Positions 42,409 to 51,599 are shown, counted from the first letter of the stretch. The stretch: DNA of 64,000 nucleotides from Desulfospira joergensenii DSM 10085 (GCF_000420085.1 NZ_ATUG01000003.1:1-64000), one strand, 5' to 3'. Program-made: numbers and translations. The notes: generated by a model from the sequence alone, not told the origin.

Positions 42409-43236
42409 ATGATGGATATGCTCAAGAAAATAATCTCAGGAGGGCAGACCGGGGCGGATCGGGCAGCCCTGGATGTGGCCATAAAATTCAATATTCCCCA
42501 TGGGGGATGGATTTCCAGGGGCCGGAAAACCGAGGCCGGTCCCCTGCCGGAGCGGTACCGGCTGCGGGAGATTCTGGAGGCGGACTACCCGGCAAGAACC
42601 AAGCGGAATATCATGGATTCCCAGGGAACCGCCATCATCTCCAGGGGAAAGCTCACCGGGGGCTCTTTATTGACCCAATCCTTTGCCCGGGTGAAGGGAA
42701 AACCCAATGTTCATATCGATCTGTCCATGAACGAGGCCTTTGAAGCCTCCCTTGTCCTCCAGTCCTTTATTCTTGAAAACGGGATCGAGGTCCTCAACCT
42801 GGCCGGGCCCCGGGCCAGCCATGATCCCGGGATCTATTTCGATGTCAAGACCATCCTTGAATCCGTGCTTTACATGCTTTTTCTCGATTTTGAAGGGGAA
42901 CGCAGGATCCGCCTGGATCTCCCCAAGAGGGTGAAACAGGTGGATTTCCCGGAAAAAATGGAAGATGCCGTTTCAATTGTGATCCAGGACCTTTCCCTCA
43001 GGGCCCGGACCTATATCGCCAGAATGGAGGAGGCAAGGCTTCAGGATCTTTATTTTATCTGGCTGGAGTACATCCGGCGCCGGGTGGGGTTTGACAACGG
43101 AAACCAAGCTTTGCTCAAGGCCTGTCAAAAAGAGCTTGACCTTGAATTTTTCAGTATTGAGGACGGGGTCATGGAGATTCTCAAGGCCGTCAAAATGAAT
43201 CTGGAGCCGGCCTACAGGCTCAAGGTGGTGAAATGA
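42409..43236 (+). CDS. Putative molybdenum-carrier (LOG-like Rossmann) protein with C-terminal extension
   Basis: 275 aa. Residues ~1-155 match the putative molybdenum carrier family: KKIISGGQTGADRAALD, GGWISRGRKTEAG, STAIISRG-like block and NLAGPRASHDPGIY. Despite the family name, cofactor binding is shown only for a relative. The last ~120 residues (FEGERRIRLDLPKR... helical) are an addition I cannot place. AAGG lies near the ATGATG start (42409/42412). It overlaps the rhomboid gene by ATGA. Confidence 0.78.
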   Translation: MMDMLKKIISGGQTGADRAALDVAIKFNIPHGGWISRGRKTEAGPLPERYRLREILEADYPARTKRNIMDSQGTAIISRGKLTGGSLLTQSFARVKGKPNVHIDLSMNEAFEASLVLQSFILENGIEVLNLAGPRASHDPGIYFDVKTILESVLYMLFLDFEGERRIRLDLPKRVKQVDFPEKMEDAVSIVIQDLSLRARTYIARMEEARLQDLYFIWLEYIRRRVGFDNGNQALLKACQKELDLEFFSIEDGVMEILKAVKMNLEPAYRLKVVK

Positions 43237-44207
43237 TTCCCATCCGGGACAACCAGCCTTCCCAGACCATGCCCGTTGCCGTTTACGGCATCATTGCGGC
43301 CAATCTCCTGGTATTTCTGTTCCAGGTTCAGGCGGGTCTGGACAACCAGGCCTATTTTTACCGGTACGGCCTGGTGCCCGGAAAGTACACGGTAACGGAG
43401 ATGTCCCGCCATTTTTCTTTTTTGAACCAATTGTTTTCCATGGTCTCCTATATGTTCCTCCACGGCGGGTTCTGGCATTTTCTGGGAAACATGTGGTTCC
43501 TCTATATATTCGGCGACAATATCGAAGGTCATCTGGGATCCTTGAGATTTCTGGGATTTTATCTGCTCTGCGGTCTTTTGTCCGGCATGTTCCACTTTCT
43601 GCTCAATCCCGTATCCATGGTGCCCACCATCGGGGCCAGCGGAGCCATTGCCGGGGTCATGGGGGCCTATTTCCTTTTGTATCCCCGGTCCAGGATTCTG
43701 ACCCTGGTGCCCATTATCATCATTCCCATGTTCATCCAGATCCCGGCCTTTGTCTTCCTGGGATTCTGGTTTTTAATGCAGTTTTTAAATGCCGCCGGGT
43801 CCGGGGGAGGCGCCGGTATTGCCTGGTGGGCCCATGTCGGGGGGTTCATTGCCGGACTTTTGCTGGTGAAACTGGAAAAGAAACTGCCCAGCACGGGCAC
43901 CCGGGAAAAAATTCAGAAATTTACCCGGAAAAAGCATACTCCCAAACTCCAGGCCATCGTGACCCGGCCAGCCTCCCAGGGGGGGGATCTTCACGGCCAG
44001 ATCGAGGTCAGCTCCCTGGAAGCCCTGGCCGGAGCCAAAAAAATCATCACTATTCCCTGGGGCTTTTATAAGCCCCTCTACAGGATCACCATTCCCCCGG
44101 GGATAAGGCAGGGGACAAAACTTCGGCTGGCAGGGATGGGAAGGACACTTCCGGGACAGCCCAAGGGAGACCTGTTCCTGACGGTTCAGATTAAAAATGC
44201 GATTTAA
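43233..44207 (+). CDS. Rhomboid protease fused to a DnaJ C-terminal-like domain
   Basis: 324 aa. Residues ~12-215 are a six- or seven-helix rhomboid with catalytic Ser136 in GASGAIAG and His201 in WWAHVGG, plus the HGGFWHFLGNMWFL block. After a basic linker, residues ~255-324 read IEVSSLEALAGAKKIITIPWG..YRITIPPGIRQGTKLRLAGMG and GDLFLTVQIK, the layout of the DnaJ/CbpA C-terminal substrate-binding domain. A chaperone-type tail on an intramembrane protease could deliver or select substrates. It overlaps the previous gene by ATGA and the ydbH-like gene by 11 bases. Confidence 0.85.
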   Translation: MIPIRDNQPSQTMPVAVYGIIAANLLVFLFQVQAGLDNQAYFYRYGLVPGKYTVTEMSRHFSFLNQLFSMVSYMFLHGGFWHFLGNMWFLYIFGDNIEGHLGSLRFLGFYLLCGLLSGMFHFLLNPVSMVPTIGASGAIAGVMGAYFLLYPRSRILTLVPIIIIPMFIQIPAFVFLGFWFLMQFLNAAGSGGGAGIAWWAHVGGFIAGLLLVKLEKKLPSTGTREKIQKFTRKKHTPKLQAIVTRPASQGGDLHGQIEVSSLEALAGAKKIITIPWGFYKPLYRITIPPGIRQGTKLRLAGMGRTLPGQPKGDLFLTVQIKNAI

Positions 44208-46854
44208 GACCCTGATAAAAATAGGTCTGGTTTCAGGCCTTGTTCTTTTTGCCTGCCTGATGCTTCTGGCGGCAGGCCTGCCCTTTATCGCCGAACAGGC
44301 GATTCATCAGAAATTCAAGGAGACCCTCCGGGAAAGGGACATCCAATTCCGGATCGACCGGATCGGGGCGTCCCGCATGGTGATTTCGGGCCTGGGCATG
44401 GGCAGGGGTTTGTCTGCAGACCAGGTTGTGCTTGAGTATGAATGGGATTTATCCCAGCCTTTTCCATTCTGGCTCTCACCTCAAAAGCTGATTCTTTCAG
44501 GGATATCCCTAAAAGGGGAAATGGATGAATCCAACAAATTCATTATTCAGGGGATAGGGCCGGAAACGGGTTCGGTATCCGGGGACACGGAAAAATCGGT
44601 TCAGGATATTCTGCCCCTGCTGCCCAAGAAACTTGTAGTAAAAAACTCCCTGATTTTCCTCACCCTCAGGGGCAGAGGGATCCATATTCCCTTTGAGGTT
44701 CTGGCTTCCATTGACCAAGAGAACAAAAGAACAGATCTTTCCGGGGAATTCACTCTTTTCGGAAATAAGGTCCAGATCCTGGCCGGACTGGATCTGAGAA
44801 AACTGTCCATACGCGATTTTGCCGGAGCGATCCAGAGTTTCACCATGGATGCCGCCGGGTTTGAGCTTGGCGATCTCGTCTCTCTTTTGGGGCCGTCTGA
44901 CAGCCCGTTCTTATTTTCCGGCGGTTCAGATATCCGTATAGTCAAAAAAGGCAGGTCAGACTGGGGCGTTTCCCTGTCCAAGATAAACCTTGCCCGGCCC
45001 TGGGGTCTGGGCATCGATTCATTGTCCGCTGACCTTGGCCTGGAAAACAAAATTTTGACCCTGAACACCGGCTTCAATCTTATCTGCAGGGAACTTCCCG
45101 GAATCCGCATCCAAAAACCGGGTTCCGGATCAAAGGAACCGGGTCCTTTGCCCATTTCCTTGTCCGGCCGCCTTCAACTCGATTTAGGGGGCGGCGGCCA
45201 GGGGCCGAAACTGAAGAGCCTGAACTTAGAAACATCAACCTTAAAGGGCCTGGTGGTTGCGCAGGATCTTCAAAGAATCAGGGTTGAAGATCCTTTCATG
45301 GCCCTGACCCTGAAAGGGGATAAAGAAAAGATCAAGGGGAAGATCTTCATCCGGTCCGGCAGGGTATGGGCAGATCTGGAAGGAGGAAAGATTGCCGGCC
45401 GTTCCCTTGAAATTGAATCCGATATAAGGGGAAAAGCCTACGAAACATCCAAACAAGCCGGAACCGGCCTGAGTCTTGCCCTGGATCTAAAGTCCCGTAT
45501 CTCCGGCATCCGGGTTGGGGCCTCCGGGGTCCGGGGAGAATTCAAGGCCCTTGAAACCCGCGCTCTTTTCCGTTTTGACGGGGGAGATAATCCGGAACTC
45601 ACCGGTGTTGCCGGGCTGATCAACGGGCAGGTTTCTTTTCCCGGGCTTGGGGTTGAATGCCGGGGGATTCGTGCAAGTCTTCCCTTTAAAATCGGTGCCG
45701 ACGGCAGGTATAAGCAAGGGACTTTTTCCGTTGATTCCATCCAATACGGCAAAAGACCCGGAATTCGCATGTCCGGAGAAATGGCCCAGACCGGCCCCCT
45801 GGAGCTTGAATTCAAAGGAGATCTGGCCTGCCCGGATGTTGAGGAACTCAAGTTGGACTTTTCCGGAAATGCAGACCTGGACAAAACAGTATCGGCCCGG
45901 GTGGATTTCTCAGCTCCCTTTTTCCGGCTTTTGTCCGAAAGAGTCCGGGCCCTGGTTCCGGAGCTGGGTCTGGCCGCTGAATATGATCTGGGTCTGTCCT
46001 GCAGGGGAGGGATCTCATACAAAGGAGAGAAAATCCAAACCCATGGCAAGGTCATCATCCATGACGGCTCTCTCTCTCTTCCCGACATGAATTTGAAAGC
46101 TGAGGGGATTGAGGCGGCCCTGGAGTTGAATGACCTGCTCACCCCTGAATCCCTTCCCGGGCAGATTCTGACCATGGAGTCTATTGAATCGGGCAAATTG
46201 AAGTTTACCGACGCCAGGATACGCTTCAGTATCGAAGACGGGGAATTCATCCACATTGAAAACGCAAGGGCAGGGTGGTGCAAGGGTCTGGTTACATCGG
46301 AATCCATCCGGTTCCCCTCAAAGGACCGGCAGAACAAGCTGATCATCTACTGCGATAGGCTGGAACTGGCAAGGCTGCTGGAGCAGATAGGGGCGTTTCA
46401 GGCCATGGGGGAGGGGACCTTAAGCGGACGGATCCCGGTCACCTATGCCCATGGCAGTATTTCCTTTGACAATGGATTTTTATTTTCCACTCCGGGCAAG
46501 GGGGGTGCCGTGAAAATTGGAAATACCGAGAAGATCACCACCGGCATTCCCGTGGACAGTCCCCAGTTTGTCCAGCTCGACCTGGCCAGGGAGGCTCTAA
46601 AAAATTTTGATTATACATGGGCAAAGCTTTCCCTCAATACCGTGAAAGACACCCTGGACCTCAAGATGGAGCTGGACGGCAAGCCTTCCAATGTTCTCCC
46701 TTTTGAGTATAAAAAGGAATTGGGCTCCTTTGTCCGGGTAAAGGCCGGCAGCCCCGGATCCCATTTCCAGGGAATAAAACTGGATGTAAATTTGAAACTT
46801 CCCTTTAATCAGGTCATGAAATTTGGTACTAGGATAGAATCCCTGTTCAAATAA
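44197..46854 (+). CDS. ydbH: AsmA-like intermembrane lipid transport protein, YdbH family
   Basis: 885 aa. One N-terminal transmembrane helix (IGLVSGLVLFACLMLLAAGLPF) then a very long beta-rich periplasmic part ending in the YdbH/dicarboxylate-transport-like region (MESIESGKLKFTDARIRF, QLDLAREALKNFDYTWAKL). The next two genes are an YnbE-like lipoprotein and a YdbL-like protein, the E. coli partner set, which strongly supports the call. In E. coli YdbH works with TamB and YhdP in moving phospholipids to the outer membrane. It starts inside the end of the rhomboid gene. Confidence 0.85.
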   Translation: MRFKTLIKIGLVSGLVLFACLMLLAAGLPFIAEQAIHQKFKETLRERDIQFRIDRIGASRMVISGLGMGRGLSADQVVLEYEWDLSQPFPFWLSPQKLILSGISLKGEMDESNKFIIQGIGPETGSVSGDTEKSVQDILPLLPKKLVVKNSLIFLTLRGRGIHIPFEVLASIDQENKRTDLSGEFTLFGNKVQILAGLDLRKLSIRDFAGAIQSFTMDAAGFELGDLVSLLGPSDSPFLFSGGSDIRIVKKGRSDWGVSLSKINLARPWGLGIDSLSADLGLENKILTLNTGFNLICRELPGIRIQKPGSGSKEPGPLPISLSGRLQLDLGGGGQGPKLKSLNLETSTLKGLVVAQDLQRIRVEDPFMALTLKGDKEKIKGKIFIRSGRVWADLEGGKIAGRSLEIESDIRGKAYETSKQAGTGLSLALDLKSRISGIRVGASGVRGEFKALETRALFRFDGGDNPELTGVAGLINGQVSFPGLGVECRGIRASLPFKIGADGRYKQGTFSVDSIQYGKRPGIRMSGEMAQTGPLELEFKGDLACPDVEELKLDFSGNADLDKTVSARVDFSAPFFRLLSERVRALVPELGLAAEYDLGLSCRGGISYKGEKIQTHGKVIIHDGSLSLPDMNLKAEGIEAALELNDLLTPESLPGQILTMESIESGKLKFTDARIRFSIEDGEFIHIENARAGWCKGLVTSESIRFPSKDRQNKLIIYCDRLELARLLEQIGAFQAMGEGTLSGRIPVTYAHGSISFDNGFLFSTPGKGGAVKIGNTEKITTGIPVDSPQFVQLDLAREALKNFDYTWAKLSLNTVKDTLDLKMELDGKPSNVLPFEYKKELGSFVRVKAGSPGSHFQGIKLDVNLKLPFNQVMKFGTRIESLFK

Positions 46855-46881
46855 TAGTGGCACACAATACAAGGAGAGACT

Positions 46882-47088
46882 ATGGCCAATAATATTTTTC
46901 GTACGGCATTGGTCTTCATTCTTTTTGGCTTTGTTTCAATGGGTTGCCAGACAAGCCATGAAGTGGAGATGAAGCCCGTTGAAATCAAACCCATTCACAT
47001 CACCATTGATGTGAACGTCCGGGTGGAAAAAGCCCTGGATGACTTTTTTGACGATCTTGAAGCAGCCGAAGATGAAATAAAGGAATAG
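46882..47088 (+). CDS. ynbE: YnbE-like outer-membrane lipoprotein
   Basis: 68 aa. Signal and lipobox VSMGC, then HEVEMKPVEIKPIHITIDVNVRV, the YnbE pattern of short beta strands with PIHI. E. coli YnbE extends the YdbH bridge at the outer membrane as stacked beta strands. AAGGAG precedes the ATG. It is 27 bases after ydbH and eight before ydbL. Confidence 0.85.
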   Translation: MANNIFRTALVFILFGFVSMGCQTSHEVEMKPVEIKPIHITIDVNVRVEKALDDFFDDLEAAEDEIKE

Positions 47089-47096
47089 GAGGGACG

Positions 47097-47468
47097 ATGA
47101 GACATCATAATATTCTTAAATTATCTGTACTGGTGATTCTTTGTCTGATGGTTTCAGGTCAGACCGCCTTTGGCCAGGGGATCAAGGAGAGGATGAAAAA
47201 ACGGCTGCCGGTTATTGCCGACCTGAAAACCAAGGGAATCATCGGAGAGAACAACCAGGGATACCTTGCCTATGTGGGCAAAACGAAAGCCCGGGAAGAG
47301 GTCATTGCCGCGGAAAACAAGGACCGCAAGGCCATTTATACCTATTTTGCCAAACAGCAGAAGACCAGCGTGGGGGTTGTGGAACAGGTTCAGGCAAAGA
47401 GAAAGGCCCAAAAGGCCAATCCAGGAGAGTATATCCAGAATCCAGCCGGGCAGTGGGTGAGAAAATAA
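47097..47468 (+). CDS. ydbL: YdbL-family (DUF1318) periplasmic protein
   Basis: 123 aa with a signal peptide (to TAFGQ). The mature part has the DUF1318 features: KERMKKRLPVIADLKTKGIIGENNQGYL, AENKDRKAIY and a C-terminal PAGQWV. In E. coli YdbL acts as a periplasmic factor that controls YnbE assembly. GGAGG lies before the ATG. It is the last gene before the terminator at 47592. Confidence 0.88.
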   Translation: MRHHNILKLSVLVILCLMVSGQTAFGQGIKERMKKRLPVIADLKTKGIIGENNQGYLAYVGKTKAREEVIAAENKDRKAIYTYFAKQQKTSVGVVEQVQAKRKAQKANPGEYIQNPAGQWVRK

Positions 47469-47591
47469 ACGAAAACATAACCGGAAATATTCCATGGGAG
47501 AATAGCCATTGACGGTATGGGAAATACCGGATAAATAAATGACCAAATTCAGGCAGAAGCCTGAGACCCAAAAAGCACTATATTTACATAT

Positions 47592-47642
47592 AAAAAAACC
47601 ACGAAGGTTGACAGGATGTGTCTGGACTTTCGTGGTTTTTTT
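47592..47642 (+). terminator. Intrinsic terminator of the ydbH operon
   Basis: A 14-bp stem AAAAAAACCACGAA (47592-47605) with TTCGTGGTTTTTTT (47629-47642) has an inner GACA/TGTC pairing and ends in a T run. It lies 124 bases after ydbL and separates it from the nickel operon. Confidence 0.8.
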
Positions 47643-47883
47643 CGGAGGGGCAAAATAAAGCTTGGTAAGTCATTGGCTGTTCTTTTGGGAATCATTTTCT
47701 ATCTTTGAACAAGGATTAAGTATCTTGCATTGATTTAGGATTCTTTTTATTATACATATTTCAATTACTAATGCCGGCATGAAGCCTGCCTGAAAACAAT
47801 TTACTTCTTTTACAACTCAAGTCACGAAGGCTGAAAAGACTATTGCGACCACTGTTTAATGGATTTTTTGAAAAGGAGAGATT
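47643..47883 (+). promoter_or_regulatory. Promoter and leader of the nickel/cobalt operon
   Basis: TTGCAT (47725-47730), a 17-base spacer and TATTAT (47748-47753) form a credible promoter, giving a leader of about 120 bases. I looked for a NikR-type palindrome, a cobalamin riboswitch box and a NiCo riboswitch and found none I could defend. GGAGAG precedes the first gene. Confidence 0.5.
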
Positions 47884-48657
47884 ATGAAAAAGGCAAGTGT
47901 TTGTTCGGTATTTCTTTTTATTGTTTTCGCAGCAGTATCCGTCCAGGCCCACTACGGAATGGTGATTCCCTCGGATTCAATGGTGATGCAGGACGATGCA
48001 CGGACAGTGCATGTTACAGCCTCGTTTTCCCACCCCTTTGAAATGATCGGCATGGAACTGGTAAAACCCAAAATTTTTTCCGTCCTTGCCAACGGCAAAA
48101 ATCAAGACCTGCTGGGCAGCCTGAAACAGACAAAGGTGATGGGCCACACTGCCTGGGAAACCGATTACAAAATTAAAAGACCAGGCGTATATATGTTTTA
48201 CATGGAGCCAAAGCCCTATTGGGAGCCTGCAGAGGACTGCTTTATCATCCATTACACCAAAACCGTTGTCACCTCTTTCGGGGATGACGAAGGCTGGGAC
48301 GGTGAACTCGGCCTGAAAACGGAGATCGTTCCCCTGTCCAAACCCTTTGGGCTGTATGACGGCAACGTATTCCAGGGTATCGTTAAAATGAACGGAAAAC
48401 CGGTTCCCTATGCAGAGGTGGAAATCGAATATTACAATGCAGACCATAAATATGAAGCGCCCACGGATTATATGGTAACCCAGACCATCAAGGCCGATGG
48501 AAACGGCGTTTTCACTTACGCCGCCCCCAAATCCGGATGGTGGGGGTTTGCCGCCCTGAACGAAGCCGACTTCAAACTCAAACAGGACGGCGAGGAAAAA
48601 GGGGTGGAACTTGGTGCTGTGATCTGGATCAAGTTCGAAGACTGGAAGAGCAAATAA
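47884..48657 (+). CDS. DUF4198 nickel-uptake component (NikK-like)
   Basis: 257 aa, exported (signal ending VQA), with the mature chain opening HYGMVIPS, so a His becomes the second residue from the cut site. Beta-rich body with HPFEMIGMELVKPK, a repeat-like Ig fold and a GVFTYAAPKSGWWGFAAL C-terminal block, matching DUF4198 proteins that accompany nickel/cobalt ECF transporters (NikK in the NikKMLQO type). It probably captures or hands over metal on the periplasmic side. It is first of a seven- or eight-gene unit. Confidence 0.82.
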   Translation: MKKASVCSVFLFIVFAAVSVQAHYGMVIPSDSMVMQDDARTVHVTASFSHPFEMIGMELVKPKIFSVLANGKNQDLLGSLKQTKVMGHTAWETDYKIKRPGVYMFYMEPKPYWEPAEDCFIIHYTKTVVTSFGDDEGWDGELGLKTEIVPLSKPFGLYDGNVFQGIVKMNGKPVPYAEVEIEYYNADHKYEAPTDYMVTQTIKADGNGVFTYAAPKSGWWGFAALNEADFKLKQDGEEKGVELGAVIWIKFEDWKSK

Positions 48658-48722
48658 ACGAAAGACCCGAGCCGGGGATGGCAACGGAAGCCCCGGCTTG
48701 TCTCTTTAAAGAGGAGGGTGTT

Positions 48723-49379
48723 ATGCATATTTCCGAAGGCGTGCTTTCAGCACCGGTTCTGATTACCGGAATGGGGCTTGCCGCAGCCGGAACGGCTGTG
48801 GGCTTAAAAAAACTCAAAGATGATAAAATCCCCCAGGCCGCCATTCTGTCTGCCGCGTTTTTTGTGGCGTCCCTGATTCACGTGCCCATTGGTCCCTCCA
48901 GCGCCCATCTCATCCTCAATGGCATTGTGGGACTTTTGCTGGGCTGGGCGGCGTTTCCGTCCATATTGGTCGCCCTGCTGCTCCAAGGGGTGCTTTTTCA
49001 GTTCGGAGGGATCACCACCCTTGGGATTAATACGGTGATCATGGCCTCGCCTGCAGTGATCTGTTTTTATCTATTCGGATCCTTTATCCATAAAAACGGG
49101 GCAATCTCCTTTGCAGCCGCATTTGCCTGCGGCTTCTTAAGTGTTTTTATCAGCAGCCTTATTGTGGGGGCGGCCCTGATGTTTACGGAAGAAAGCTTTT
49201 TTGAAGTGGCATGGGCCGTGGTTGTGGCCCACCTGCCGGTCATGGTAATCGAGGGGCTGGTAACAGGGTTCTGCGTCGGTTTTCTTAAAAAGGTGCGCCC
49301 CGAGCTTCTGCCCCACTGGCAAAGCCAAGGGCTTGCTGCAGCAGAAACCAGGCAAAAGGTCGTGGAAAAACAGGCTTAG
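48723..49379 (+). CDS. cbiM: Energy-coupling-factor metal transporter S component CbiM/NikM
   Basis: 218 aa, about seven membrane helices. The N-terminus MHISEGVLSAP is the CbiM/NikM metal site, where the free N-terminus and His2 bind Ni or Co; HVPIGPSSAHLILNG and the His residues there are also typical. GAGGAGG precedes the ATG. It is the substrate-specific membrane unit of the importer. Ni versus Co cannot be decided by eye, though DUF4198 and CbiL-like partners point to nickel. Confidence 0.93.
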   Translation: MHISEGVLSAPVLITGMGLAAAGTAVGLKKLKDDKIPQAAILSAAFFVASLIHVPIGPSSAHLILNGIVGLLLGWAAFPSILVALLLQGVLFQFGGITTLGINTVIMASPAVICFYLFGSFIHKNGAISFAAAFACGFLSVFISSLIVGAALMFTEESFFEVAWAVVVAHLPVMVIEGLVTGFCVGFLKKVRPELLPHWQSQGLAAAETRQKVVEKQA

Positions 49380-49455
49380 TCCGTAATTTTGAAAGATTGG
49401 GCCTGCCCTTGGGAGCCATATTAATGACAGATTATTCAGAAGGTCAGATAAATTT

Positions 49456-50115
49456 ATGAACCACAAAGCTTTTATATATTTTTGGTGTTCCGTGGTCTTT
49501 GTGACTCTATTCAGCGGCAATGCCCTGGCGCATAAAGTAACGGTCTTTGCCTGGGTGGAGGGGGACACGGTTTTTGGGGAAACCAAATTCAGCGGCGGGA
49601 AAAGAGCCAAGAATGCTGAAATCATTGTCTGGGATAAGTCCGGAAATGAGCTTTTGCGTACCCGTACCGAGGAAAACGGAGAGTTTTCATTTCAAATCCC
49701 TAAAAAGTGCGCCATGCGCATTGAGCTCATTGCGGGAATGGGCCATAAGGGAGAATGGACCATTCCCCTAGAGGAGATAGGCGAGATAGGTGAGGCCGCT
49801 GCAACGGACAATTCAGTATCGGAAAAAAACAGGGATGAAGCAAAACAGGAATCCGAAGCACCCTCCCTGGTCCAGGTTGAAAAGCCAACGAGCCAAGAGG
49901 CGCAGGTTCCCTTTTTGAATAAAGCTGAACTTGAGGCCATTGTTGAAAAATCAGTGGAAAAATCTCTGAACAAAAAAATCACTCCGCTGATAAAAATGAT
50001 GGCGGACTTGGAGCAGAAGGATCCCTCCTTTAGTGAAATTGCAGGGGGAATCGGCTATATTTTCGGTCTGATGGGCCTGGCGCTTTATTTCAAGTCCCGG
50101 AAGAAATTAGGATGA
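49456..50115 (+). CDS. CbiL/NikL-like metal transporter accessory protein
   Basis: 219 aa. A signal peptide ends NALA and the mature protein begins HKVTVFAWVEG, the conserved opening of CbiL/NikL-type proteins with an N-terminal His. A small beta-sandwich (to ~105) is followed by an acidic, variable linker, a coiled coil and one C-terminal transmembrane helix (GIGYIFGLMGLALYF). It should sit with CbiM and the DUF4198 protein at the periplasmic face. Thirteen bases separate it from cbiQ. Confidence 0.8.
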   Translation: MNHKAFIYFWCSVVFVTLFSGNALAHKVTVFAWVEGDTVFGETKFSGGKRAKNAEIIVWDKSGNELLRTRTEENGEFSFQIPKKCAMRIELIAGMGHKGEWTIPLEEIGEIGEAAATDNSVSEKNRDEAKQESEAPSLVQVEKPTSQEAQVPFLNKAELEAIVEKSVEKSLNKKITPLIKMMADLEQKDPSFSEIAGGIGYIFGLMGLALYFKSRKKLG

Positions 50116-50127
50116 TGTTTTTTACCC

Positions 50128-50886
50128 ATGATTGAAGAGGTTTTTGCAGCAGGGGATTCTCCTGTTCACTCAATAGATCCAAGGAGCAGGGTGGCTGTTG
50201 CCACCCTGCTTTCTTTTGTGATTGCCCTTTGTGAGAATTTTTCAACCCTCTGGGCCGGCCTTGTCCTTTCTCTGGTCCTGGTTTTTGCAGCCCGCCTGAA
50301 CCCAAGGGAAGTCATAAAAAGAGTTCTGGTCATCTGGGGGTTTCTCCTTTTTTTATGGATCCTCCTGCCCTTGACCTATGAAGGTGACGTCATATACCGG
50401 ATCGGAAAACTTGGCCTGACCAAACAAGGCTTTCTTCTATGCGCTAAAATCAGTCTTAAGTCCAATGCCATTGTACTGACCTTTATTGCTTTAATTGCCA
50501 CCATGGATTTCAGTACACTGGGATACACGCTCAATTTTTTCAAAATGCCCAAAAATCTCGTGCACCTGCTGTTGTTGACCTACCGCTATATTTTTGTCAT
50601 TGAAAATGAATATCGGCGGCTGATCCGTGCGGCAAAGATTCGCAGTTTTCAACCCAAAACCAATTTGCACACCTATCAAACCTATGCCTATCTTGTCGGC
50701 ATGCTCTTTGTTCGGGCATCAACACGGGCGGAACGGGTGTACAACGCCATGAAATGCCGGGGATTCAAGGGAGAGTTCCATTGCCTGCATGAATTTTCCC
50801 TTTCCCGCTCAGACTGGATCTGGACCGCTGCTGCTATGATCGGGATTGCCCTTTTAATCATTATGGAGGTTATAGCAAGAATATGA
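50128..50886 (+). CDS. cbiQ: ECF transporter transmembrane T component CbiQ
   Basis: 252 aa. Five or so helices plus the long cytoplasmic coupling helices with Ala-Arg signatures (YRRLIRAAKIRSF and ERVYNAMKCRGFKGEF), which contact the ATPase. IDPRSRVAVA at the N-terminus is typical. Its stop overlaps the cbiO start by four bases. Confidence 0.93.
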   Translation: MIEEVFAAGDSPVHSIDPRSRVAVATLLSFVIALCENFSTLWAGLVLSLVLVFAARLNPREVIKRVLVIWGFLLFLWILLPLTYEGDVIYRIGKLGLTKQGFLLCAKISLKSNAIVLTFIALIATMDFSTLGYTLNFFKMPKNLVHLLLLTYRYIFVIENEYRRLIRAAKIRSFQPKTNLHTYQTYAYLVGMLFVRASTRAERVYNAMKCRGFKGEFHCLHEFSLSRSDWIWTAAAMIGIALLIIMEVIARI

Positions 50887-51599
50887 CAAGTCATCCCCCC
50901 CTCATCCGCCTGAACAATATCAGCTTCAGCTATCCCGGCCGCGGTATGGTATTGGACCATATTAATCTTGAAATCAACAGAGGTGAACGCATCGGCCTTG
51001 TCGGCCCCAATGGCAGTGGGAAAACCACCCTCTTTCATATTATCATGGGCCTTTTGAAACCCACCTCGGGAAGCATTAAAATTTTCGGCAAAGAAATGAA
51101 AACGGACAAGGATTTTAAAGAAACGTACAAAAAAGTGGGATTGCTGTTCCAGGATGCCGATGACCAGCTTTTCTGCCCCACCGTCATGGAAGACGTGGCC
51201 TTTGGCCCCCTCAATCTGGGGAGATCAAAAGATGAGGCAAAGGCGATTGCCCGCAAGACATTGGCCAAACTCGGCATTGCAGACTTTGAGTCCCGTATCA
51301 CCCACAGGCTGTCGGGTGGGGAAAAGCGGCTGGTGGCCCTGGCCACGGTCCTATCCATGGAGCCGGAGGTGCTCCTGCTGGATGAACCCAGCACCGGGCT
51401 GGATGAAAACACAAAAAAGACCCTGATTGATGTCTTGAACCGGCTGGAACTTTCCTATATCCTTATCTCCCATGAAATCGAATTCATGTCGAAAATCACG
51501 GATGCCATGTACATGATGGAAAACGGTAAAATCAGAACTGATGTGGACGTCGGTCAATACACCCATTCCCATCCCAATCCCGGCCATCATCACCATTGA
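50883..51599 (+). CDS. cbiO: ECF transporter ATPase CbiO with His-rich tail
   Basis: 238 aa. Walker A GPNGSGKTT (41-49), Q-loop LLFQDADDQLF, signature LSGGEKRL, Walker B LLLDEPSTGLD and H-loop SHEIEF are all present, so it should be active. The last eleven residues, HSHPNPGHHHH, form a His-rich tail that could bind Ni or Co in the cytoplasm, perhaps to gate transport by metal load. A nicotianamine-synthase-like gene follows after 60 bases on the same strand. Confidence 0.94.
   Translation: MTSHPPLIRLNNISFSYPGRGMVLDHINLEINRGERIGLVGPNGSGKTTLFHIIMGLLKPTSGSIKIFGKEMKTDKDFKETYKKVGLLFQDADDQLFCPTVMEDVAFGPLNLGRSKDEAKAIARKTLAKLGIADFESRITHRLSGGEKRLVALATVLSMEPEVLLLDEPSTGLDENTKKTLIDVLNRLELSYILISHEIEFMSKITDAMYMMENGKIRTDVDVGQYTHSHPNPGHHHH

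Noticed and set aside
47643..47883. NikR operator, cobalamin riboswitch or NiCo riboswitch ahead of the nickel operon
   Set aside because: No suitably spaced palindrome, B12 box or NiCo consensus could be recognised by eye.
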